DNA of 11,449 bases, taken from the NCBI GenBank assembly GCA_046153015.1, contig JBJXGF010000356.1, forward strand, positions 1 through 11,449, read 5' to 3'. Position 1 is the stretch's first letter. Every line of letters starts with the position of its first letter. Position numbers and translations under genes: made by a program. The stretch comes from JBJXGF01 sp046153015 (lineage in GTDB: Bacteria; Actinomycetota; Acidimicrobiia; Acidimicrobiales; CAIXPF01). The notes under the pieces were generated by a model, which was not told where the DNA came from, did not search any database, and saw only the letters and a list, made by a program, of their open reading frames with translations. Positions 5,122 to 11,449 of the stretch are shown one piece after another.

Positions 5122-7839
5122 GCCAAGTTCATGCTGATCGACGGGAACTCGCTCACGTACCGAGCGTTCTTCGCGCTGCCTGCCGACATGGCCACCGCCT
5201 CCGGACAGGTGACCAACGCCGTGTTCGGGTTCACCTCGATGCTGATCAACCTCATCCGCGACCACTCGCCCGACGGCATCGCCGTGGCCTTCGACCGCCC
5301 CGAGCCCACCTACCGGCACACCGCAGTGCCCACCTACAAGGCGGGCCGGGCCGAGGCGCCCGACATCCTGCGCCAGCAGATGGGCCTTGTGCGCCAGGTC
5401 GTCGAGGCCCTCGAGATCCCGATCCTGGAGCTGCCCGGCTGGGAGGCCGACGACATCATCGCCACCCTCGCCGCCCGCGCCCGCGCCGCCGGCCACGAGG
5501 CGCTCGTGGTCACCGGCGACCGGGACGCCTACCAGCTCGTCGAGGACCCATTGGTGAAGGTCCTCTACAACCGGCGGGGTGTGTCGGACTACGCGCTCTA
5601 CGACGAGGCCGGCATACGCGAGCGCACCGGCGTGCACCCCTCCCAGTACGTGCAGTACGCCGCCCTGCGGGGCGACGCCTCGGACAACCTGCCCGGCGTG
5701 CCGGGCGTGGGCGAGAAGACCGCGGCCAAGCTGATCAACACCTACGGCGGGCTCGACGGGGTTTTCGCCCACGCCGCCGAGCAGACCCCGAAGCTGGCCG
5801 CCAACCTGCTCGCCCACGAGGCGCAGGCCCGCAGCAACGTCGAGGTGATGACGCTCAACCGGGAGCTCGAGCTGCCGGTGGAGCTGAGCGAGCTGCACAT
5901 GGGCCGGCCGGACATGGAGGGCGTGCGCCGCCTGTTCGACTTCCTCGAGTTCCGCACCCTGCTCGACCGCCTGATCGAGGCCCTCGGCGCTCACGCGGAG
6001 GGCGCGACGGCGTCTGGCGCGCGCCCCGTGCTCGAGGCCGAGCTGCGGCGCTGCGAGACCCCGGCCGAGTCGGCCGCGCTGCTGGCCGCGCTGGCCGCCG
6101 CCTCCCCGCCCGGCGAGCTGCTGGCGCTGGCCCCGGCCTGGGACGGCGGCCGGGAGCGGGCGGCGCTGTTGGGCGTGGCCGCGGTCGTGGACTCCGCCGC
6201 CGGGGACACGGCCTGGATCCCCGGCGAGCACCTGGCCGAGCCGGCCGTGCACCAGGCGTTGGCGGCGCTGACCGCGGCGACCGGCGAGGGAGGCCGGCCC
6301 CTCGCCGTGCACGGCGCGAAGGCGCTGATGCGCCGCCTCCTCGAGCAGGGGGTCGACGTGCGCAGCCTCTCGCTCGACACCCGCATCGGCGCCTACCTGC
6401 TCGACCCCGCCGAGTCGCGCTACCTGCTCGACGAGCTGCTCGTGCGCTACGCCAACCTCGAGCTGCCCACCGAGGATCCGGCCGCCGCGGGCCAGCTCGA
6501 CCTGCTGGTGGAGGGCGAGGGCGGCGACCGCGTGGACGACGCCCAGCGCGCCGCCCGGCGCGCCCTCGCCACCGATCGGCTGGCGGCGCCGCTCGCCGCC
6601 GCGCTCGACGCGCAGGGCCTGCGCACGCTCAACGACGAGATCGAGGCGCCGCTCGTGCGGGTGCTGGCCCGCATGGAGCAGATCGGCGTCGGGGTCGACC
6701 GCTCGGAGCTCGAGCGGCTCAACACCGAGCTCGTGAACGAGTGCAAGCTGCTCACCGAGCAGCTCTACGAGGACGCCGGCCGGGAGTTCAACGTGAACTC
6801 CACGCTGCAGCTGCGCGAGATCCTCTTCGACCAGCTCGGCCTCGCCCCCCAGAAGAAGACCAAGACCGGCTTCTCCACCGACGCCGCGTCGCTCGAGAAG
6901 CTGCTCGGCCAGCACCCGATCATCGAGCACCTGCTCGCCTACCGGGAGGTGGAGAAGCTGCGCTCCACCTACGGCGAGGGCCTGCTCGCCTCGGTCGCCC
7001 CGGACGGGCGGATCCACGCCACCTTCAACCAGACGGTGGCCCGCACCGGGCGGCTCTCCTCCGAGGACCCGAACCTGCACAACATCCCGGTGCGCTCCGA
7101 GCTCGGCCGCACCTTCCGGCGGGCGTTCGTGCCCGCCGCCGGCTGCACGCTGCTCGTGGCCGACTACAACCAGATCGAGCTGCGCTGCATCGCCCACCTC
7201 GCCGAGGACCCGGGCCTCATCGCCGCATTCGAGGCCGGCGACGACATCCACACCGCCACCGCCTCCCGGGTCTTCGCCGTCGAGCCGGGCGCGGTCACGA
7301 TCGAGCAGCGCTCCAAGGCGAAGATGGTCTCCTACGGCCTCGCCTACGGGATGGAGGCGTACGGGCTGGGCCAGCGCCTCGCCATCCCCACCGAGGAGGC
7401 GCAGCAGATCCTCGACGCGTACTTCATCGCCTTCCCCGCCGTGCGGGCCTACATGGACCGCACGGTGGCCGAGGCCCGGGACCGCGGCTACACCGAGACC
7501 CTCTTCGGCCGGCGGCGGCCGATCCCCGAGCTGTCGGCCACGAACTACCGCATCCGCCAGGCGGGGGAGCGCCAAGCCATGAACGCCGGCATCCAGGGCC
7601 TCGCCGCCGACATCTTCAAGGTGGCGCTCGTGCGCCTCGACGCCGGCCTCGAGGCGCAGGGCCTGAGCAGTCGGCTGATCCTGCAGGTGCACGACGAGGT
7701 GCTGGTGGAGGCGCCCCACGCCGAGCTCGGCGCGGCGGCCGAGCTGGTGACCCAGTGCATGTCGGGCGCGTTCGAGCTGCGCGTGCCGCTGGCGGTCAAC
7801 TTGGCCTCCGGGCCGAGCTGGGCCGACGCCAAGGGCTGA
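5119..7839 (+). CDS. polA: DNA polymerase I
   Basis: The 906-aa product has the length of a full Pol I and fills gaps in repair and Okazaki-fragment processing. The 5' nuclease domain (about 1-290) shows LIDGNSLTYRAFF (D8), WEADD (E109, D111, D112), VTGDRD (D134, D136) and GDASDNLPGVPGVGEKTA (D186, D189). The middle domain (about 300-500) lacks the DxE and NxxxD proofreading acids, so it is probably only structural, as in mycobacterial and Thermus enzymes. The polymerase domain has motif A LLVADYNQIELR (D682; Asn684 replaces the usual Ser), O-helix R731-K735-Y739 in RSKAKMVSYGLAYGM, and motif C QVHDEV (H858, D859, E860). Tyr739 sits at the E. coli F762 position, as is known for mycobacterial Pol I. 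The GTG start fits both the family N-terminus and the adjacent promoter. Confidence 0.97.
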   Translation: MAKFMLIDGNSLTYRAFFALPADMATASGQVTNAVFGFTSMLINLIRDHSPDGIAVAFDRPEPTYRHTAVPTYKAGRAEAPDILRQQMGLVRQVVEALEIPILELPGWEADDIIATLAARARAAGHEALVVTGDRDAYQLVEDPLVKVLYNRRGVSDYALYDEAGIRERTGVHPSQYVQYAALRGDASDNLPGVPGVGEKTAAKLINTYGGLDGVFAHAAEQTPKLAANLLAHEAQARSNVEVMTLNRELELPVELSELHMGRPDMEGVRRLFDFLEFRTLLDRLIEALGAHAEGATASGARPVLEAELRRCETPAESAALLAALAAASPPGELLALAPAWDGGRERAALLGVAAVVDSAAGDTAWIPGEHLAEPAVHQALAALTAATGEGGRPLAVHGAKALMRRLLEQGVDVRSLSLDTRIGAYLLDPAESRYLLDELLVRYANLELPTEDPAAAGQLDLLVEGEGGDRVDDAQRAARRALATDRLAAPLAAALDAQGLRTLNDEIEAPLVRVLARMEQIGVGVDRSELERLNTELVNECKLLTEQLYEDAGREFNVNSTLQLREILFDQLGLAPQKKTKTGFSTDAASLEKLLGQHPIIEHLLAYREVEKLRSTYGEGLLASVAPDGRIHATFNQTVARTGRLSSEDPNLHNIPVRSELGRTFRRAFVPAAGCTLLVADYNQIELRCIAHLAEDPGLIAAFEAGDDIHTATASRVFAVEPGAVTIEQRSKAKMVSYGLAYGMEAYGLGQRLAIPTEEAQQILDAYFIAFPAVRAYMDRTVAEARDRGYTETLFGRRRPIPELSATNYRIRQAGERQAMNAGIQGLAADIFKVALVRLDAGLEAQGLSSRLILQVHDEVLVEAPHAELGAAAELVTQCMSGAFELRVPLAVNLASGPSWADAKG

Positions 7840-7853
7840 GCGGCGCGGCGCCC

Positions 7854-8576
7854 ATGCCCCACTGGTTCGAGCCCGTCGCCGAGCACCTCGGCGAGGCGTA
7901 CCTCCGCTACTCGTTCACCAAGGGCACCGAGCAGGAGGTCGCGTTCCTCGTGGCCCAGCTCGGCCTGGCGCCCGGCCAGCGCATCCTCGACGTGGGCTGC
8001 GGCCCCGGCCGCCACGCCCACGCGCTGGCTCGGCGGGGCTTCGAGGTGGTCGGCGTCGACATCTCCGAGCGCTTCGTCGCGCTGGCCGCGGCCAACGCGC
8101 CGCCGGGGGCGAGCTTCGTGCGGGGCGACGCCCGGGCCCTGCGGTACGACGCCGAGTTCGACGTGGTGCTCTCGCTCTGCCAGGGCGGGCTCGGCCTGCC
8201 CGATCCGCCCACTGCGCTCGACCCCGACGTCGGGGTGCTCGAGCGCATGGCGGCCGCCGCCCGGCCGGGCGGGCTGGTCGTGTTCTCCGCGTTCGCCGCG
8301 TACTTCCAGCTCCGCCACCTCGAGGCCTCCGACACCTTCGACGCCGCCGCCGGCGTGAACCACGAGCGCACCGAGGTCCGCTCCCCGTCCGGCGAGGCGA
8401 AGGGCGTCGACCTCTGGACCAGCGTGTTCACTCCTCGTGAGCTGCGGTTGATGTGCCGGCTGGCCGGATTGCAGGTGCGTGACGTCTGGTCGGTCACCCC
8501 GGGGGCGTACGCGCCGAATCCGCCCGGGCTCGACCACCCCGAACTTCTTGCCGTCGCCGAGAGGCCCAGGTGGTAG
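7854..8576 (+). CDS. Class I SAM-dependent methyltransferase
   Basis: ATG 7854 encodes 240 aa with the Rossmann methyltransferase motifs in order: motif I ILDVGCGPGRHA (44-55), an acidic end to strand 2 (GVDIS, D69), GDARAL (91-96), motif IV DVVLSLCQGGLG (103-114), and a post-motif ARPGGLVVFSAF near 136-147. The frame stays open far upstream as antiphase reading of polA. This ATG is chosen because it begins the family fold and lies 14 bases after the polA stop. The substrate is not identifiable; the insert around 110-130 and the C-terminal part (about 150-240) would set specificity. It lies between polA and rpsA and is probably transcribed with polA. Its TAG stop forms the first three bases of the candidate rpsA -10 hexamer. 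The class assignment is firm, the role unknown. Confidence 0.9.
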   Translation: MPHWFEPVAEHLGEAYLRYSFTKGTEQEVAFLVAQLGLAPGQRILDVGCGPGRHAHALARRGFEVVGVDISERFVALAAANAPPGASFVRGDARALRYDAEFDVVLSLCQGGLGLPDPPTALDPDVGVLERMAAAARPGGLVVFSAFAAYFQLRHLEASDTFDAAAGVNHERTEVRSPSGEAKGVDLWTSVFTPRELRLMCRLAGLQVRDVWSVTPGAYAPNPPGLDHPELLAVAERPRW

Positions 8577-8579
8577 CCT
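8574..8579 (+). promoter_or_regulatory. Candidate -10 element of rpsA
   Basis: TAGCCT preceded by GG resembles the polA -10 (GGTAGGGT versus GGTAGCCT). It would start transcription near 8586, about 90 nt before the rpsA GTG. A possible -35, TTGCCG at 8548-8553, is 20 nt away, which is longer than usual, so the -35 assignment is weak. Confidence 0.45.
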
Positions 8580-8588
8580 GAAGTCGTC

Positions 8589-8614
8589 CACGGGGGGTTC
8601 GAGAATCCCCTGTG
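8589..8614 (+). promoter_or_regulatory. Hairpin at the 5' end of the rpsA leader
   Basis: CAC-GGGG (8589-8595) can pair with CCCC-T-GTG (8607-8614), giving seven base pairs with one bulged T and an 11-nt loop. If transcription begins near 8586, the hairpin sits at the very 5' end of the mRNA. It could protect the message or take part in control of S1 synthesis. Only the pairing is seen; the function is inferred. Confidence 0.4.
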
Positions 8615-8664
8615 CACCCGTCAAGGCGCGAAGGCCGCGTCACGGCTTCGACCACTTCGCAGGC

Positions 8665-8680
8665 AAAAGGCAACCACGTG
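8665..8680 (+). promoter_or_regulatory. Ribosome binding site fixing the rpsA start
   Basis: AAAAGG (8665-8670) stands 7 nt before GTG 8678. This is the only good Shine-Dalgarno-like sequence near the beginning of the S1 frame. It favours this GTG over the in-frame GTG at 8612, which lies in the leader hairpin, and over the later ATG at 8717. Confidence 0.55.
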
Positions 8681-10054
8681 TCAGACCAGCTACTCGAGCA
8701 GCCCGCACCGGGCGCCATGGGCGCCTTCGACGACAAGGGCGCTTATCAACCGAGAGCGATCGTCGAGGACGACCTCGACGGCATGTCGCTCGACGACGCG
8801 TACGCCGCCACGATGGTCGACGTCGAGGACGGTCAGATCGTCGAGGGCGTCGTGGTCAAGGTCGACCGCGACGAGGTGCTGCTCGACATCGGCTACAAGT
8901 CCGAGGGCGTCATCCCCGCCCGCGAGCTCTCGATCCGCAACGACGTCGACCCCCACGAGGTGGTCAAGCTCGGCGAGCACGTCGAGGCGTTGGTCCTCCA
9001 GAAAGAGGACAAGGACGGCCGGCTCGTCCTGTCCAAGAAGCGCGCGCAGTACGAGCGGGCGTGGGGCACGATCGAGGGCATCAAGGAACGCGACGGCGTG
9101 GTGAAGGGCCCCGTCATCGAGGTGGTCAAGGGCGGCCTGATCCTCGACATCGGCCTGCGCGGCTTCCTGCCCGCCTCGCTGGTGGAGCTGCGCCGCGTGC
9201 GCGACCTCGCGCCCTACGTCGGTCAGAGCCTCGAGGCCAAGATCATCGAGCTCGACAAGAACCGCAACAACGTGGTCCTGTCGCGCCGGGCATGGCTGGA
9301 GGAGACCCAGAAGGAGCAGCGCGAGGAGTTCCTCGACCAGCTCAAGCCGGGCGAGATCCGCCGCGGCAAGGTCTCCTCGGTCGTGAACTTCGGGGCCTTC
9401 GTCGACCTCGGCGGGATGGACGGCCTCATCCATGTGTCGGAGCTGTCCTGGAAGCACGTCGACCATCCCGGCTCGGTCGTGCAGGTGGGCGACGAGGTCG
9501 AGGTGCAGGTGCTCGAGGTCGACCTCGACCGGGAGCGGATCAGCCTCTCGCTCAAGGCCACCCAGCAGGACCCGTGGCAGGAGTTCGCGTCGAACCACCG
9601 AGTCGGCGAGCTGGTCTACGGCCGGGTCACCAAACTCGTGCCGTTCGGCGCGTTCGTGCAGGTGGGCGACGGCATCGAGGGCCTCGTGCACATCTCGGAG
9701 ATGTCGGCCCACCACGTCGACCTGCCCGAGCAGGTGGTCACCCCCGGCGAGGAGCTGTGGGTCAAGATCATCGACCTCGACCTGCAGCGTCGCCGCATCA
9801 GCCTCTCCATCAAGCAGGCCGCCGAGGGTGGTGTGGTCGCCGCCGAGTACCAGGAGCACTTCGGCGAGCACGCGTACGACGAGGAGGGCAACTACATCGG
9901 GTTCCAGTACGACCAGGAGGCCGAGACCGAGGGTCAGGCCGCCTGGCAGGAGTACTGGGAGCAGCAGCAGGGCGAGGCCCCGGCGGGTGAGGCCCCGGAG
10001 GGCGACGCCGGTGAGGCCCCGGTCGCTGCGGCCGCCTCGGAGGACGAGGGTTAG
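8678..10054 (+). CDS. rpsA: 30S ribosomal protein S1
   Basis: From GTG 8678 the product has 458 aa. It is the RNA-binding S1 protein that helps mRNAs dock on the 30S subunit. Four S1 (OB-fold) domains are visible: about 53-121 (GQIVEGVVVKVDRDEVLLDI), 138-204 (GPVIEVVKGGLILDIGLRGF), 225-293 (GKVSSVVNFGAFVDLGG) and 310-379 (GRVTKLVPFGAFVQVGDGIE). Four domains instead of the six in E. coli is normal for actinobacteria. The Trp-rich C-terminal extension includes YDEEGNYIGFQYDQE (400-414) and ends in an acidic, low-complexity GEAP-rich tail (about 432-458). The sequence ALVLQKEDKDGRLVLSKKRA and the domain 2 region closely resemble Streptomyces and mycobacterial S1. The gene has its own candidate promoter and leader and is followed by a terminator. 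Start choice is moderately sure; identity is firm. Confidence 0.97.
   Translation: MSDQLLEQPAPGAMGAFDDKGAYQPRAIVEDDLDGMSLDDAYAATMVDVEDGQIVEGVVVKVDRDEVLLDIGYKSEGVIPARELSIRNDVDPHEVVKLGEHVEALVLQKEDKDGRLVLSKKRAQYERAWGTIEGIKERDGVVKGPVIEVVKGGLILDIGLRGFLPASLVELRRVRDLAPYVGQSLEAKIIELDKNRNNVVLSRRAWLEETQKEQREEFLDQLKPGEIRRGKVSSVVNFGAFVDLGGMDGLIHVSELSWKHVDHPGSVVQVGDEVEVQVLEVDLDRERISLSLKATQQDPWQEFASNHRVGELVYGRVTKLVPFGAFVQVGDGIEGLVHISEMSAHHVDLPEQVVTPGEELWVKIIDLDLQRRRISLSIKQAAEGGVVAAEYQEHFGEHAYDEEGNYIGFQYDQEAETEGQAAWQEYWEQQQGEAPAGEAPEGDAGEAPVAAAASEDEG
9971..10022 (+). repeat. Short in-frame repeat in the rpsA tail
   Basis: Three near-identical 13-base units (GGYGAGGCCCCGG) at 9971-9983, 9986-9998 and 10010-10022 encode GEAP units within GEAPAGEAPEGDAGEAP. 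Spacings are unequal but in frame. Such repeats can expand or contract by slippage, so the tail length may vary between strains. Confidence 0.75.
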
Positions 10055-10082
10055 GGCGATCCGCCTCGAACGCGGGTGTGTG

Positions 10083-10117
10083 CGCCGCCGCCTCCGGGCG
10101 GCGGCGTCCGCCGTTTT
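10083..10117 (+). terminator. rpsA transcription terminator
   Basis: Beginning 29 bases after the rpsA stop, CGCCGCCGCC (10083-10092) pairs perfectly with GGCGGCGGCG (10097-10106) around a TCCG loop. This gives a 10-bp stem capped by a UNCG-type tetraloop, which is known to be very stable. An overlapping alternative stem CGGCGG-CGT-CCGCCG (10099-10113) is followed directly by TTTT (10114-10117). Either form could end the rpsA transcript. The T-run is short, as is usual in high-GC actinobacteria. Confidence 0.65.
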
Positions 10118-10237
10118 GGAACCCTGTTGTCCGGGCGGCAGCTATTCGAACCGCCATCTGGGCGAATCCGGATGGGGATGGTGCAGGTCCGGCCGTCCGC
10201 AGGCAAGCTGAGAGCACCGAAGCCGAGCTGGAGGCCA

Positions 10238-11383
10238 ATGCGGTCGTCGCGAGTGGGAGTGGCGGTGGTGGTGGTCGAAGCGCCTGGTCCGGCGCGCAGC
10301 CGGATCCTGGCCGCCTTCGCCGGCCGGGCGTCCGTGCTCGACGGGGTGCACGACCTAGCCCACGGGCTGACGCCGGCGCCGACCGTGCTCGTGCTCGGCC
10401 CCTCGGCCGCCGCCCCCGAGTCGCTCGACGCGATGGTCGGCCACCTGCCGCCCCGTCAAGCCCTGCGGGTGGTGCTGCTCTCGCCCACCAAGGGCTGGGC
10501 GGCCGCCGAGCTCGCCGCCGGGGCGGGCGTGCACGAGCTGCTGCGCTGGCCCGGCTCGCTGGACCAGCTCCGCCGCGTGGTCGACCGCCTCGCCGAGGAG
10601 CTGGTGGGCGCGGCGCACACCGCCGCCCCCCTCTCCGGCGCGGGGCGGGTGATCACGGTCTTTTCCACCAAGGGCGGGGCCGGCACCACCATGCTGGCGG
10701 TCAACCTGGCGGCGGCGCTCGCCGCCGACGGCGACCGCGTCGCCCTCGTCGACGCCGACCTCGAGGCCGGCGACGTGGCGGTGATGCTGCACCTGCGGCC
10801 CGCCTACACCGTGTTCGACGCGGCGCGCGCCGCCGGCCCGCTCGATCCGGCGCTGCTGGAGAGGATGCTGGTGCGCCACGCCGTCTCCGGCGTGGAGGTG
10901 CTGGCCGCGCCGTTCGAGCCGGCCTTCGCCAGCCGGGTCGAGCCCGACGCCCTCGCCGAGGTGGTGGCCACGCTGCGGGGCCTCGCCGCCTGGGTGGTCA
11001 TCGACACCTCGGTGCAGATCAACGAGGCGCTGCTGACGCTGCTCGCCGCGTCCGACGAGGTGATGCTGGTCGCCCAGCCCGACGTGCCGAGCGTGAAGAA
11101 CCTGGCCATCGGACTGCAGACGATCGGGCTGATCGAGCAACGGCCGGCGCAGCTGCGCCTCGTGCTCAACCGGGCCGACTCCCGGGCGGGTCTGGAGGTT
11201 GCCGAGGTCGAGCGGGCGGTGGGCGCCCGCGCCGACGCGCTGATCCCGAGCGACGCCGCCGTGCCGGGCTCGGTGAACCACGGCGCGCCGCTCGTGTGCA
11301 CCGACCCCGACCACCCGGTGAGCGCCGCCATCCGGGCCCTGGCCAAGCAGCTCCAGCCCGGCGACGCGGCGGTGGTCTCCTAG
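10238..11383 (+). CDS. CpaE/TadZ-like ParA-family ATPase with degenerate receiver-like N-terminus
   Basis: ATG 10238 encodes 381 aa. GGAGG lies 3 nt upstream, which is close but usable. The frame is open further upstream, but that part is low-complexity and lies over the terminator region, so the longer starts are unlikely. Residues about 6-120 look like an atypical receiver: strands VAVVVVEA, TVLVLGPS and RVVLLSP, with no Asp at the phosphorylation position (Gly54 follows VLVL). The ATPase domain (about 136-375) has the deviant Walker A STKGGAGTT (143-151), where Thr150 stands at the second Lys position of MinD. It also has VDADLEAGDVAVML (171-184), Walker B-like WVVIDTS (252-258) and LVLNRADSRAG (308-318). 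In Flp/Tad pilus systems CpaE/TadZ places the pilus machine at the pole or midcell. No other pilus gene is visible, and the last 66 bases of the window hold no recognisable gene start. A general MinD/ParA protein is the alternative. Confidence 0.82.
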   Translation: MRSSRVGVAVVVVEAPGPARSRILAAFAGRASVLDGVHDLAHGLTPAPTVLVLGPSAAAPESLDAMVGHLPPRQALRVVLLSPTKGWAAAELAAGAGVHELLRWPGSLDQLRRVVDRLAEELVGAAHTAAPLSGAGRVITVFSTKGGAGTTMLAVNLAAALAADGDRVALVDADLEAGDVAVMLHLRPAYTVFDAARAAGPLDPALLERMLVRHAVSGVEVLAAPFEPAFASRVEPDALAEVVATLRGLAAWVVIDTSVQINEALLTLLAASDEVMLVAQPDVPSVKNLAIGLQTIGLIEQRPAQLRLVLNRADSRAGLEVAEVERAVGARADALIPSDAAVPGSVNHGAPLVCTDPDHPVSAAIRALAKQLQPGDAAVVS

Positions 11384-11449
11384 CCCCAGCCGCCCGCCGC
11401 GGCGTCCGGGGGCCGCACACACCCGGGGCTGCGCGCACCCGAGCGGCGG

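Noticed and set aside
4960..7719. Long minus-strand open frame (919 codons) opposite polA
   Set aside because: It is low-complexity Val/Gly/His/Leu text opposite an unmistakable Pol I frame. Such antisense frames are common at this GC content.
8592..8610. tRNA T-arm-like sequence (GGTTCGAGAATCCCC) before rpsA
   Set aside because: The position that should be C61, pairing with G53, is A, so the seven-base T-loop cannot close. No anticodon arm, D-arm or acceptor stem is found upstream. It is part of the rpsA leader hairpin.
8690..9871. Minus-strand frame of 393 codons opposite rpsA
   Set aside because: It is a Leu/Asp/His/Val-rich shadow of S1 with no recognisable domain.
10201..10220. CTGAGAGCACC resembling the thi-box CTGAGA of TPP riboswitches
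   Set aside because: Only the short CTGAGA is present. The partner ACCTGATC-type element and the required stems are missing, and the next gene is not a thiamine gene.
10076..10237. N-terminal extension of the CpaE-like protein from GTG 10076
   Set aside because: The extra 54 residues are Pro/Gly/Arg-rich, lie across the rpsA terminator hairpin and match no known domain. ATG 10238 with GGAGG upstream is more credible.
11382..11430. AGCCCC/GGGGCT inverted repeat after the CpaE-like gene
   Set aside because: The loop of 37 bases is long and no T-run follows. It is not distinguishable from chance at this composition.

Overview
The window is a very GC-rich stretch of bacterial chromosome. GTG starts are frequent and genes are tightly packed, with several GTGA/ATGA overlaps. 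Four features point to the phylum Actinomycetota: a PdtaR-type ANTAR response regulator beside polA, an actinobacterial four-domain S1 protein with a YDEEGNYI-type tail, a Tyr in the O-helix of Pol I, and promoters placed directly against start codons (leaderless mRNAs). A class such as Acidimicrobiia is plausible, but that is inference only.

Left part, about 1-1820, minus strand: a DUF1800 protein followed by a DUF1501 protein with a twin-arginine signal, coupled by a 4-base overlap. This pair is common in actinobacteria and its biochemical role is unknown. DUF1501 runs off the left edge. Around 1815-1841 the DUF1800 gene meets, head to head, an OmpR-family response regulator on the plus strand. 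Both genes are cut at their 5' ends and no promoter or start region lies between them. This is either a recent deletion or an assembly chimera, and it is the main anomaly of the window.

Middle, about 1840-4134: the truncated regulator and its histidine kinase (plus) converge on a DUF3105 lipoprotein gene (minus).

From 4194 to 10054 (plus) there is a housekeeping block: a small coiled-coil protein coupled by overlap to PdtaR, then DNA polymerase I (polA), a class I SAM methyltransferase and ribosomal protein S1 (rpsA). The pdtaR, polA, rpsA order matches that known from Mycobacterium. Candidate promoters of TAnnnT type sit 6-7 nt before the start codons of the DUF3105, coiled-coil and polA genes. 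rpsA instead has a leader of about 90 nt with a hairpin and a Shine-Dalgarno-started GTG.

After rpsA there is a hairpin terminator, then a CpaE/TadZ-like ParA-family ATPase with a degenerate receiver-like N-terminus. This suggests that a Flp/Tad pilus cluster may lie beyond the right edge. I saw no tRNA, rRNA, CRISPR array, insertion sequence or phage gene. I did not find a clear new multi-gene system. The items most worth checking are the double-truncation junction, the symmetric leaderless divergent promoter pair, and the coupled coiled-coil/ANTAR gene pair.
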